This document shows, one piece after another, positions 25,239 through 33,979 of a stretch of 64,000 nucleotides of DNA. Source of the DNA: an uncultured Eubacterium sp. (GTDB taxonomy: Bacteria > Bacillota > Clostridia > Lachnospirales > Lachnospiraceae); assembly GCA_910586225.1 (NCBI GenBank), contig CAJUIL010000007.1, positions 60,966 through 124,965 on the forward strand, given 5' to 3'. The notes beneath the pieces were generated by a model that saw only the letters and a list, made by a program, of their open reading frames with translations, searched no databases and was not told the DNA's origin. Positions within the stretch are counted from its first letter, which is position 1; the number at the start of each line of letters is the position of its first letter. The position numbers and the translations under genes are program-made.

Positions 25239-26747
25239 TTATTTTGGTCGTTTTATTCCTCCTTTTCGTTTTAATCCAAACCCGTGAAGATAGATTTCCG
25301 GAAAATTGATTCTGTTATCCGCTGTTTTCATAACTATTCCTAATGTCAGCAATACTTCAAGTATTTCTATGTTCGTTTTTCCTGGCAGCTTGTCTCTCTC
25401 CGATTCTGTCCAATTTTCCGGATGCAGATAATCCAAAAATTCATCTATATCCATCAACATTGTTTTTTGATTTAAACGTGTGATCAAATTCTGTAACCAC
25501 TGATACTCTTCCTGCGTCAATTCCTGCACTCTGTCAGTGGATACCTTCGCTATTGCACCCTGTAATCTGGTCGGTGATAAGATCCTTTCTTTCTCCAAAA
25601 GGGCTAAATCATTTTTACAGTTCACCATTTCTTGAGCTGCAAATGCAAAGCATTTCAAAAAAGCTCTTGGCGCCATTTCTCCGTTCGCATCCTGGATATG
25701 ATTGGGAATCCATGCATAGCTCATACCTCTCTTCGCATTTTTGCCCATATATTGTCCGATCATTTTATTGACCAATGATCGAAATGCATCCTCCGAATCA
25801 TTTGGAAGATATCCAAGCTCTCCTTTTGTTTTCGGCTGCAGCAGATCAGGAACACTTTTCAAATATGCTTCCATTTCTTCTATACCTGTATTAGCCATCC
25901 TTTTTACCAAAAGCCGATAAAGAGAACTTACATTCCAATTCAATTCAAGCCGATACGCTCCCATTTTGGATGCATCTACAAATTGAAGAGCTTTTGCATT
26001 GTAAAGATCGTTTCGTAAAAATATTTTTGCTTTTATATTTGTAAAACGGCTATTATGTCGATACCAAAAGTCTAACAGACTTCTGATATATCCAAACAAT
26101 TCTTCATAATTACCGCAAATACGATCCAGCTCATCATATGTGAGACAGATATAAATTTCTTTTTTTTCAAAGATCGTATCTGCCTGATCCAGAAAGCTCT
26201 CCCATTTCTCTTTTCCAGAGTCCAATGCCTTCCACCACTTTGAAATCTCACTACTGTTTTTGATCAGAAAGTTCTTCGTTTCTTCTCCTAAATATTGATC
26301 CGCTAATTCTGTAATCTCATTTTCCTCTTTAAATCTTTTTAAAATTACGGAACAGATCAATCCTCCCCAAAAAGCTGTAAGATTTTCCGGCTTTTCCTTT
26401 TTTAAAAAATCATCACATACATTCGAAGTCGGAAATGCTTTTGCTCCTGGCCCCGTTGCTAGATATCCAACTAAAAACTCACTTTCCTTCAGCCTTGTAT
26501 ACCTATTCCTGTCTTTTTCACTAAGTATATAATTTAATCCGCCGCAGGAAGTCAATATCCGGAATAATTCTGTTTTTCCTGATCCGCGTCCGCCAGTTAT
26601 AAGAAAATTTTTCTGATCCGCCAATTTATGATAACTTCGCAATGGCAGAAAATTTGCTAAAAGATTTTCTTCATCTTCACCCGAAGCATTTTCAGGAACA
26701 CATTTAGCAATTCCTTCCAATATCTTACATTTACTATCTATATTCAT
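25239..26747 (-). CDS. P-loop ATPase, partner of the ParA-like protein
   Basis: The 502-residue cytosolic protein has Walker A GGRGSGKT (residues 52-59) in the setting FLITGGRGSGKTELFRIL, and a Walker B-like strand YICLTYDELD (199-207). It resembles STAND or Sll1717-type P-loop ATPases, but the family is not clear to me. A middle helical region (residues 210-330) and a C-terminal part with MLMDIDEFLDYLHPENW have no recognised domains. It starts three bases after the stop of the ParA-like gene, so the two are translated as a unit. Adjacent ATPases without metabolic neighbours suggest a defence or conflict system, by inference only. Confidence 0.7.
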   Translation of the reverse strand: MNIDSKCKILEGIAKCVPENASGEDEENLLANFLPLRSYHKLADQKNFLITGGRGSGKTELFRILTSCGGLNYILSEKDRNRYTRLKESEFLVGYLATGPGAKAFPTSNVCDDFLKKEKPENLTAFWGGLICSVILKRFKEENEITELADQYLGEETKNFLIKNSSEISKWWKALDSGKEKWESFLDQADTIFEKKEIYICLTYDELDRICGNYEELFGYIRSLLDFWYRHNSRFTNIKAKIFLRNDLYNAKALQFVDASKMGAYRLELNWNVSSLYRLLVKRMANTGIEEMEAYLKSVPDLLQPKTKGELGYLPNDSEDAFRSLVNKMIGQYMGKNAKRGMSYAWIPNHIQDANGEMAPRAFLKCFAFAAQEMVNCKNDLALLEKERILSPTRLQGAIAKVSTDRVQELTQEEYQWLQNLITRLNQKTMLMDIDEFLDYLHPENWTESERDKLPGKTNIEILEVLLTLGIVMKTADNRINFPEIYLHGFGLKRKGGIKRPK

Positions 26748-26749
26748 AT

Positions 26750-28087
26750 TTATTCATCTCCAAACCAGCTTTTGATCCGATCAGTAATCTTTTTATAGCT
26801 TTCCCCTGTCAATATATTTTTATAAGCATTCACCCGTTGATTTTTCTCCTGGCTTCCATCTGAAAACAATTCAACTCCATGTAATAGTTCATCATTAAAT
26901 GGAATCAATTCCGGAAAATGTATCTCTCCTTCTGCTTCTATTCCAGGTATTTCACTATCTGTATCATAATAGTTCTCGATACATATTGTATATGCTTTAT
27001 TCATGAACCGCTCTCTTGCTGTAGAAAAATCCGCCGCAGTAGGCTTTGGACACATTGCTCCTGCGATCATAACAGGAAAATCTTCCATATGTTGCTCTGC
27101 GATCGTACGCAAAACCTGCGTCAGCCCATCCCATGATTGTCTGCTGTCATTTCCGAATAAAACCACACCATGAGGAATCTGGGAAATTGCTACACCTCCC
27201 AGATCATGGAATCCTGCCCGCGCATCTATGAATATATAGTCTGCATGATACTCATTTTTTATATCTTTTATTAATTCAGCAAGTGAATTTCTCAAATGCC
27301 CGTCCCTATGATCCTGATAATCAATGCGGGCCAGTTTTTGGATATAGTTTCTATCTACCCTTCCCGCAGGCATCAAAAATAATTGTCCTGCATTTTCATC
27401 CAATAACGATGGCTCTACCACATCCAGTACATAATCAGCAATATGGATCCCCTGATCGATCCCCTTTTCAATCAAATAATCTAATACACCTCTCGAAATC
27501 ACTTCTTCATCAAAAAATAAGGTTGCTAATCCAGGAGCTTCAATATCCGTATCAATCATAAACACATTTTTTCCCTCTGCCGCCAATGTTAAAGCAACAC
27601 CAACCAAAGCCGTTGTCCTGCCCATACCTCCTTTGAATGAATAAAAAGTAACTACTTTTGTACCATTTTCCGACACGGCCTCATCATATGTCCATACCGA
27701 TTCATCCCCACTCTTTTTACAGATCCATGCCTTTTTTGCAACGGCTCTTTCAGATACAAAAAATCTGATGTTTTCTTTCGTTTTCCACTCTATTCGATCC
27801 TGTTCCATCATATCTACGATTATTTTCTCACGCTCTTCTATCCTCTTCTTACGATTAGATAGCTTTTTCCAGTAAATCCTTCCACTGAAAAACGCTCCCA
27901 TGTTCTGATCTAACATCATTATCATATTCTGTTCATCGGAATCCTCTATAGATTCCGTATTATCCATTAATAACGATATTCTTCCAAATACATCTCTTAC
28001 TATTGTAACCTTCGACAAAACATCTTTTTTGCTCCATGAACATACAGAATGTAGAACGATATCAAAAACATCATTAAAAGTAACCAT
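26750..28087 (-). CDS. ParA/MinD-like ATPase with N-terminal extension
   Basis: The 445-residue protein has a deviant Walker A motif FKGGMGRTT (residues 151-159) and DTDIEAPGL (179-187), the hallmarks of ParA/MinD/ArsA-type ATPases of the KGGxGR subtype, with DYIFIDARAGFHD as switch II. The first 140 residues, before the ATPase, are a helical extension with no recognised domain (FNDVFDIVLHSVCSW). An AAGGAG site that overlaps the stop of a truncated upstream frame precedes the ATG. No ParB-like gene or parS-like repeat is nearby, which argues against chromosome or plasmid partition. It is probably a signalling or assembly ATPase working with the ATPase next to it. Confidence 0.75.
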   Translation of the reverse strand: MVTFNDVFDIVLHSVCSWSKKDVLSKVTIVRDVFGRISLLMDNTESIEDSDEQNMIMMLDQNMGAFFSGRIYWKKLSNRKKRIEEREKIIVDMMEQDRIEWKTKENIRFFVSERAVAKKAWICKKSGDESVWTYDEAVSENGTKVVTFYSFKGGMGRTTALVGVALTLAAEGKNVFMIDTDIEAPGLATLFFDEEVISRGVLDYLIEKGIDQGIHIADYVLDVVEPSLLDENAGQLFLMPAGRVDRNYIQKLARIDYQDHRDGHLRNSLAELIKDIKNEYHADYIFIDARAGFHDLGGVAISQIPHGVVLFGNDSRQSWDGLTQVLRTIAEQHMEDFPVMIAGAMCPKPTAADFSTARERFMNKAYTICIENYYDTDSEIPGIEAEGEIHFPELIPFNDELLHGVELFSDGSQEKNQRVNAYKNILTGESYKKITDRIKSWFGDE

Positions 28088-28098
28088 TTCTCATCTCC

Positions 28099-28296
28099 TT
28101 ATAGATACCCATCCAAACGCATCGACAACATTTCCCTGATCAAAACTTCTGCAGCATCCTGGCAAGCATCAGCGTCATCCTCGGAATATACCCCATCCGA
28201 ATAATACCGCCTTTCCGGATGATTCTGAAATAAAATCTCAGGCAATGAAAGGGATGATAATCTCAATCCCCATGCAGCACTGAAGATAAGGCAGCC
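28099..28296 (-). pseudogene. 3' remnant of a gene upstream of the ParA-like gene
   Basis: An open frame of 65 codons ends in a TAA at 28101-28099 that lies inside the AAGGAG ribosome site of the ParA-like gene, the layout expected of a coupled operon partner. It encodes LPEILFQNHPERRYYSD and EDDADACQDAAEVLIREML, which look protein-like. In frame, a TGA occurs at 28299, there is no ATG with a ribosome site, and the terminator of the next gene lies immediately upstream. The likely reading is that a first gene of the module has lost its 5' part. Confidence 0.5.
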
Positions 28297-28312
28297 TCAA
28301 AAAGAAGCTGCC
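28290..28312 (-). terminator. Terminator-like hairpin after the BspA-type gene
   Basis: GGCAGC (28290-28295) pairs with GCTGCC (28307-28312), just after the stop codon at 28330. On the minus strand it is followed by TTATCTT. The stem is short and the T-run weak. Confidence 0.45.
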
Positions 28313-28329
28313 CTCTCCACTAGATATAG

Positions 28330-30909
28330 CTATTTACTTTTTTTCTGCTTAGCTAATAGTTGTTTATACTGTGTACTAAACTGGTCGCTGAACACCTTGT
28401 TGAACTGTGCACTGAACTGCTCATTAAACAGCTCCGTAAATTCATCCCCAAGCGGCTTACTATACTTTTTCTTCATTTGTGTTTTTAATTTCGTTTTTAC
28501 CTTCGTCTTAATTTTCGCTTTCACCTGTTTTTTCAGCTTAGCTTTTGATTTCAACTTCTTGGATGCTTTCAGCTCTTTTTTCAATTCTGTTTTCACATAT
28601 GACTTGATTTGCTGCTTCAGCCCGGTCTTGAACTCCTTCTTAAACTTCGTTTTCTGCTGTTTCAGCTTGCTGGCAGAGATTTTAGAATCATCCTTATGAT
28701 CGGTTTTGTCGGAGTCATCTTCCTTGATATTGCTGTCTGGCTGGTCTGTATTGCCGGTGTTGTTCTCTGAGCTGTCTGGCTCACTTGGACTTTCTGGTTC
28801 ACTTGGTTTTTGAGGTATATTGGAACTGCCAGAACTCCATGAGCCGCCAGAGCCGCCTCCCCAGCCCCATGAGCCGCCGGAGCTTCCAGACGAACTGCTG
28901 CCAGTTGCAGGAATGCTTTCCGTTTGACGATAAGCGCAAACTGTACAATCTCTATGCTTACTTCCGCTTTGGTAAGATGTCGCACTCGTATCAACCACCC
29001 AGCTTCCGTAGCTATGCAGCGCATAACCGTCTTTTTCATAACTAGAAGTCAAATTACAGCCTTCAGCTCCACATTCATGCCAATGATAGTTATTGTCATA
29101 GTTCCAATCGGCAGACCAGTTGTGTACATGACTGCCGTCCATAAGGTCGCCCGGATCATTAGGGTCTTTGGCAAATGGGTTAGGAAATGGAACATTAAAA
29201 TTCGGCTTAAGAGTACCTAAACCTGAATTATTCAACGCCCTATCTCCACCTAGATTTATCCATGTCTGTTCGTCACCAGCAAAATTCAATATTTTTAAAT
29301 TTGTCGGAAATGGCCCTGGCATTGCTTCAATTCCTGATATTCCTGCCGGAATATACAACTCAGTAAGCGCATTACAGGCTGTAAATACACCTGAGCGAAT
29401 ATAATCTATTTTTTCTGGCAAAACAACCTTTACTAGATTACGGCATTGAGAAAATAAATTTCCGCTCAAAGTAACCGCATCTTTACCAGGCTTAAATCTT
29501 ACACTATACATTTCGTAGCAGGCCCAGAATGCTCCATCTCCTACTGAAGTAATAGTGGATGGAAAATCAATATATTTAAGTTTCTCACAACTCCTGAAAG
29601 CTGCCACTCCAATCGTTTTTACACCCTTAGAAGCAGTTACATCTTCAGAAATAGATACCGAATCTAGATTTCTACATCCTTCAAAAGCATTGTCTCCAAT
29701 CGCTTCAACCGTATCAGGAATGGTTACGCCTATAATTGCCGACCCAGAAAATGCTTTCTTTCCAATACTCTTAACGCCAGCAGCAATATATACACTTGTC
29801 GCTGGACTCTGATAAAAAGCGTAAGCCCCGATACTGGTAACGCCGCTTCCAATCACGATCGTTTGAATACCAGCACTATGCGCACTCCATGGAACAGAAG
29901 AAGCATCTTGCGAAAAGTCCTTCATTGCTCCATTACCAGAAATTGTTAATGTGCCTAAATTTGTAACTGCCCAACTAAGTCCACTATCCATCGATCCACT
30001 GTCAATGATTTCTTCCTTCCCAGTTGCATTTGACGGATCATAATTTTCTGGATAACGAGTAACTATGAAGTTTGCACGCAAAACTTCCTCTTTACTCAAC
30101 GCACGGCCCCAATGAACTGTACCGTTATAATTTCCCTCAGCAACGATCACACCCGCGTCTGTTTTCTGCAGCACGATCACGCTATGGCTATTATTATTGA
30201 TACGCAGTATGTCACCTACATTTACCTTTTCATATTTGATATCATAAACCACTCTTGCCGGCAGAGTACCAAAAGCCTTATCACTTAATATAAAAGCAAA
30301 TGCAGCACAGCCTACCCCTTTGTTTACGTTTCCAAGTATTTTTCCGCCGTCCCACTCATAATGAGCACCAAGGTTACCCTTTGTTCCATATGGTTCAAAA
30401 TTATTCCAAGTCATTCCTTCAGGATATTCTGTTTTCATAGCAAACATCTTGTTATACACTTCCTGATAAGATAACGCTCCATTATTGTCTGCAGCAGCAG
30501 AGTTATCCGGTGACTGGCCTTTATTCACGTCCTCTCCATCTGGCTGATCATCAGGCACAGCCGCATCTGCAGAAGGCCCGCTGACTGTATCAGATGCCAA
30601 CACGCCAGGCTCGCTGTCCGCTACAGGCAGTTCAATTTCCTCTGAGATTGCTGGCTGACTATCCGACTCAACTAATTCTGCTTCTTCAGCCAGTACTGGC
30701 TGGCTATCTGACACGATCAGGTTGACTTCTTCCGATTGTACAAGCTGACTTTCTAACACACTCGCTCCGGATTCCTCCGACAATACAGGCTGATTATCCG
30801 AACCAATCGATGCAGCAGCCGCTGTTGTCCCCATAGCAGATGACAGCATAGCAAAAGCTGTCACAACTGAAACTACCTTTTTTGTACGTTTCCACTTTTT
30901 AGGATACAT
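28330..30909 (-). CDS. Secreted BspA-type leucine-rich repeat protein with papain-like peptidase domain
   Basis: The 859-residue protein has a signal peptide (KKWKRTKKVVSVVTAFAML, cleavage after AAA). Residues 30-110 carry Asp/Ser/Gln/Pro/Glu-rich repeats (SDSQPVLAEE, SDSQPAISEE). Residues 145-290 resemble an NlpC/P60- or CHAP-like fold, with a possible nucleophile in GVGCAAFAF and a His in NNNSHSVIVL. Residues 300-560 are BspA-type LRR_5 repeats (TSIGAYAFYQS, VKSIGKKAFSGS, VEAIGDNAFEGC, ITSVGDGAFWAC). A Ser/Gly/Trp linker then leads to a Lys-rich tail with phenylalanine-rich repeats (FTELFNEQFSAQFNKVFSD). It has an AAGGAGG site. It is probably wall-associated; adhesion or wall processing is inferred. 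Confidence 0.8.
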   Translation of the reverse strand: MYPKKWKRTKKVVSVVTAFAMLSSAMGTTAAAASIGSDNQPVLSEESGASVLESQLVQSEEVNLIVSDSQPVLAEEAELVESDSQPAISEEIELPVADSEPGVLASDTVSGPSADAAVPDDQPDGEDVNKGQSPDNSAAADNNGALSYQEVYNKMFAMKTEYPEGMTWNNFEPYGTKGNLGAHYEWDGGKILGNVNKGVGCAAFAFILSDKAFGTLPARVVYDIKYEKVNVGDILRINNNSHSVIVLQKTDAGVIVAEGNYNGTVHWGRALSKEEVLRANFIVTRYPENYDPSNATGKEEIIDSGSMDSGLSWAVTNLGTLTISGNGAMKDFSQDASSVPWSAHSAGIQTIVIGSGVTSIGAYAFYQSPATSVYIAAGVKSIGKKAFSGSAIIGVTIPDTVEAIGDNAFEGCRNLDSVSISEDVTASKGVKTIGVAAFRSCEKLKYIDFPSTITSVGDGAFWACYEMYSVRFKPGKDAVTLSGNLFSQCRNLVKVVLPEKIDYIRSGVFTACNALTELYIPAGISGIEAMPGPFPTNLKILNFAGDEQTWINLGGDRALNNSGLGTLKPNFNVPFPNPFAKDPNDPGDLMDGSHVHNWSADWNYDNNYHWHECGAEGCNLTSSYEKDGYALHSYGSWVVDTSATSYQSGSKHRDCTVCAYRQTESIPATGSSSSGSSGGSWGWGGGSGGSWSSGSSNIPQKPSEPESPSEPDSSENNTGNTDQPDSNIKEDDSDKTDHKDDSKISASKLKQQKTKFKKEFKTGLKQQIKSYVKTELKKELKASKKLKSKAKLKKQVKAKIKTKVKTKLKTQMKKKYSKPLGDEFTELFNEQFSAQFNKVFSDQFSTQYKQLLAKQKKSK

Positions 30910-31107
30910 ACGAATACCTCCTTAATTAAAAATACTTTTTCTCCATTACTGAGTTTACCGGGTTATGTTTTTTTAACAAGATCACCTCATTTTTCAAAAT
31001 AATGATCACGCTGCAAAAATAAACATTTACGTTTCTGCTCCCATAATACGAATTTATAACTATTATGCCATCTTTTTCATAAAAATGGAAGAACTTCTTC
31101 ATGAAAA

Positions 31108-32706
31108 TTACATCTCAAACCTTTCTATTCTACATTCATGCTTTTTATTTTTCTTATCATAATTAATTCCAACAAGCAAAATATTTCCCTTATACTCTCT
31201 AAGGGCAGACACATATCCTTTACTTTTCATCTGGCTTATCGCTCCATCAGCAGTTTTATCCCATTTGAGTTCCAGGATCAACGCTGGATTTAAAGATGTA
31301 CGTCTAGGAATGAATACCATATCAGCAAATCCATTTCCAGCAGGTAATTCCCTTACAAGAATATAATCTCTACAAGCACTATAATACGCCAATGCAATCA
31401 CGCTGCTTAAAGAAATCTCATTATTATATACCAATCTGGAAGAACTCTGCATATGGACTTCTTGTATCATCTGCGCTACAGCTTTTTCATCCATCGCCAA
31501 AGTCGCCTTAAGCAAAGCTTCTGATGCGCTGACTGCTTTTATTACTTCCTCCCACCCATCATGTCTGATTGCCCGCAAAAAAACGCTCCTTACCTCATCA
31601 TTTGGAATAAAAACTTTCTTTATTTTACTATCATAAGCCAGATATCCCATATGGATCAGAAGTGTGATGACATCATCTGCAGAGTGAAATGACGTAATAT
31701 CGTTTTGAAATGATTCCACATCAATGCTGCATCCCTGACCTCCCAGCATATCTACGATCAGTTGTCTTAATCCGTTAAAATCCATTGCAATATACGTCAT
31801 CAAAGACTCATATGTCTCTGTCCCAGACCAATAATTTCCAAATTCCCCGCTATCTAAGGCTTCAATTACAGAATTAGGGCTATAAATATGTCCTACCGTT
31901 TCAAAATAATATCCATCATACCATCTTTGCATTTCTTTAAATGGCACATCATATTTTTTACATATAGCTTTTACCTCTGTCTCTGTAAAGGCAACATACT
32001 CCGCCATCTGTCTTGGACTGATCATTGTATGCTCTCGAAAATTATTTAAAGCCGACTGTGTGCCGTACTTCTTAATCGGCAAAATCCCCGTAATATATGC
32101 AAGCTTTAAAAACGCCCCTGCTGGAGTTCCTTTAAACATACCTCTTAATAGATTAATGTATTCTTTTTGGAGTTTCACATTATTTTTGTCCTCTCGGAAC
32201 AGGCAGTCCCACTCATCAATCATAATGATAAACTGTTCTTTTGTGTTCGCATTAATTTTAGCCAATACAGTAGGCAGCGAAATGTCCGTGTCCAAGACAC
32301 ATTCTGGATATTCCTTTCTTAACTCGGATATCACCTGTTCCTGTATATAACTCACCACCATAACAGAAGAATTTCTTTTCATTTCCACAAGCGCATTTCC
32401 ATACATCCATTGAATATCCAAAAAGATTACATTATACTTATTTAAATGTACTTTAAATAATTCATTCTGACTTATTTTAAGTCCTGCAAACAGCTTTTCA
32501 GACTGACATCCTTTACTGTAATATGCTGACAGCATAGTTACCGCCATTGTTTTTCCAAATCTCCTTGGTCTACTGGAACAGATCAATGGCCTGTCTTTTC
32601 CGATACGGCTATTTGTATATTTGATCAGTTCCGTTTTATCCACATACAAATCAGAGTTGATAGAAACCGTAAACTGTTCATTTCCCGGATTTAAATAGAT
32701 TCCCAT
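31108..32706 (-). CDS. AAA-ATPase-like protein with C-terminal PD-(D/E)XK nuclease domain
   Basis: The preferred start is the ATG at 32706, nine bases after GAGGAG, giving 532 residues. It begins MGIYLNPGNEQFTVSIN. The N-terminal half is an AAA-ATPase-like (PF09820) region with VDKTELIKY and the modified Walker segment SRPRRFGKTMAVTML, plus IIMIDEWDCLF as Walker B. The C-terminal half is the linked nuclease domain (PF08011) with PALILELKWDK, the D/E-x-K core. Several copies usually occur per genome in gut Clostridia and Bacteroides, and their job is unknown. It lies alone between the BspA-type gene and the uronate operon. Confidence 0.88.
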   Translation of the reverse strand: MGIYLNPGNEQFTVSINSDLYVDKTELIKYTNSRIGKDRPLICSSRPRRFGKTMAVTMLSAYYSKGCQSEKLFAGLKISQNELFKVHLNKYNVIFLDIQWMYGNALVEMKRNSSVMVVSYIQEQVISELRKEYPECVLDTDISLPTVLAKINANTKEQFIIMIDEWDCLFREDKNNVKLQKEYINLLRGMFKGTPAGAFLKLAYITGILPIKKYGTQSALNNFREHTMISPRQMAEYVAFTETEVKAICKKYDVPFKEMQRWYDGYYFETVGHIYSPNSVIEALDSGEFGNYWSGTETYESLMTYIAMDFNGLRQLIVDMLGGQGCSIDVESFQNDITSFHSADDVITLLIHMGYLAYDSKIKKVFIPNDEVRSVFLRAIRHDGWEEVIKAVSASEALLKATLAMDEKAVAQMIQEVHMQSSSRLVYNNEISLSSVIALAYYSACRDYILVRELPAGNGFADMVFIPRRTSLNPALILELKWDKTADGAISQMKSKGYVSALREYKGNILLVGINYDKKNKKHECRIERFEM

Positions 32707-32804
32707 ACCAACACACTCCTCATTGTTTATCATTCTTTACTCATTTCATCCTATTTCATTTATTATGTAATATCAATGTCCAATTTACAAATGAAAAAAG
32801 CGAA

Positions 32805-32848
32805 GTGAAGAAAACCTGGCTCTTGCGTAATGTCAGGCTTTTCATCAC
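32805..32848 (-). terminator. Terminator of the uronate operon
   Basis: On the minus strand GTGATGAAAAGCCTG (32848-32834) pairs imperfectly with CAGGTTTTCTTCAC (32818-32805) and is followed by TTCGCTTTTTTC. It lies 32 bases after the last kinase stop codon. Confidence 0.7.
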
Positions 32849-32879
32849 TTACACTTATTTCTCAGAAAAACGGAATTTT

Positions 32880-33968
32880 TTACCGTTTAATATCATAATT
32901 CATATTCATTAAGTTGCGGATCGCTGATACATCATCTGTGATATTTGCATCACCCCTGATCGTATGCTTGATTGCGCTGCTTGCAACTGCAAAGTTTACA
33001 ATGTCCATTGCCTTATAGTGCTGCATCATGGCATAAATCAATCCGCTGGCAAAGGCATCTCCTCCCCCGACACGATCCAGAATATTAAATGTAAATAGCT
33101 TACTCTCAAAAGTATGTCCTTCATACCACATAAAAGCTTTTAAGCTGTTTTGGCTTCCGCTATGCGCATAACGCACGTGCCTTGCAATACATTTTAAATT
33201 AGGATAACGCTCAGTAAATATCCGGAAAATTTCATCCTGTTGTTCATAACTCGGCTGTAACGGGATGTTATCTTTTACATCCCCCTTACTATGATCCTGC
33301 GTATCTTTCCATAGATGATACGGTTCAATCCCTAACAATACGTCTACATACGGCAAACACTGTGTACAAAAATCTCTTGCCTCTTCCCATGTCCAAAGCT
33401 TGCTTCTAAAATTCCCATCAAAGCTTACTGTCATTCCTTTTTCTTTTGCTATTCGCAGGCTATTTAAGATTAATTTACGGCATCCTTCTGATAACGCTGG
33501 TGTAATACCGCTTAAATGCAGCCAAGTATAACCCTCCAATAATCCTTCCAGATCCACCGAATCAAAGTCAAACTCTGTAATGGCGCTATGCTGTCTGTCA
33601 TATATTACTTTACTCGCTCGAATCCCAAATCCTGTTTCCAGATAATAGCTTCCTAATCGATGCGTTGGGGTCTGCTCTTTTGTACTTAAAATTACCGGGG
33701 TACAGTGTACATCATTGCTGCGGAGCATCCGCACGGCGCTCTTACCAAGACTGTTATTAGGTACTACTGTAAAAAAAGTACTGTCAATCCCCAAATTCGC
33801 TAATGCCAGTGCAATATTAGCTTCGCTGCCTCCATAGCTGGCCTCAAAACTGCTTGCCATACGTATCTTTTCATAATTAGGCGGCGTCAGCCTGAGCATG
33901 ATCTCACCGATCGTAATAAATTTATTATCAGTATCATTCCCACAAATTAACGGATTTGTATGTTCCAT
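32880..33968 (-). CDS. PfkB-family sugar kinase, second KDG-kinase-like gene
   Basis: The ATG at 33968 follows AAGGAG by seven bases and gives 362 residues. PfkB ribokinase-fold features are ITIGEIMLRLTPPNYEKI, SYGGSEANIALALANLG and the C-terminal RVGGGDAFASGLIYAMM, with the catalytic aspartate in GGGDAFASG. The order and length match 2-keto-3-deoxygluconate kinases, which phosphorylate KDG before the KDPG aldolase. It directly follows another kinase of the same family, so the two may differ in substrate, for example KDG versus another sugar acid. It is the last gene of the operon. Confidence 0.85.
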   Translation of the reverse strand: MEHTNPLICGNDTDNKFITIGEIMLRLTPPNYEKIRMASSFEASYGGSEANIALALANLGIDSTFFTVVPNNSLGKSAVRMLRSNDVHCTPVILSTKEQTPTHRLGSYYLETGFGIRASKVIYDRQHSAITEFDFDSVDLEGLLEGYTWLHLSGITPALSEGCRKLILNSLRIAKEKGMTVSFDGNFRSKLWTWEEARDFCTQCLPYVDVLLGIEPYHLWKDTQDHSKGDVKDNIPLQPSYEQQDEIFRIFTERYPNLKCIARHVRYAHSGSQNSLKAFMWYEGHTFESKLFTFNILDRVGGGDAFASGLIYAMMQHYKAMDIVNFAVASSAIKHTIRGDANITDDVSAIRNLMNMNYDIKR

Positions 33969-33979
33969 ATACACTCTCC

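Noticed and set aside
25239..28087. Possible chromosome or plasmid partition system because of the ParA-like protein.
   Set aside because: No ParB-like gene, no parS-like repeats and no replication genes nearby; the N-terminal extension and ATPase partner do not fit.
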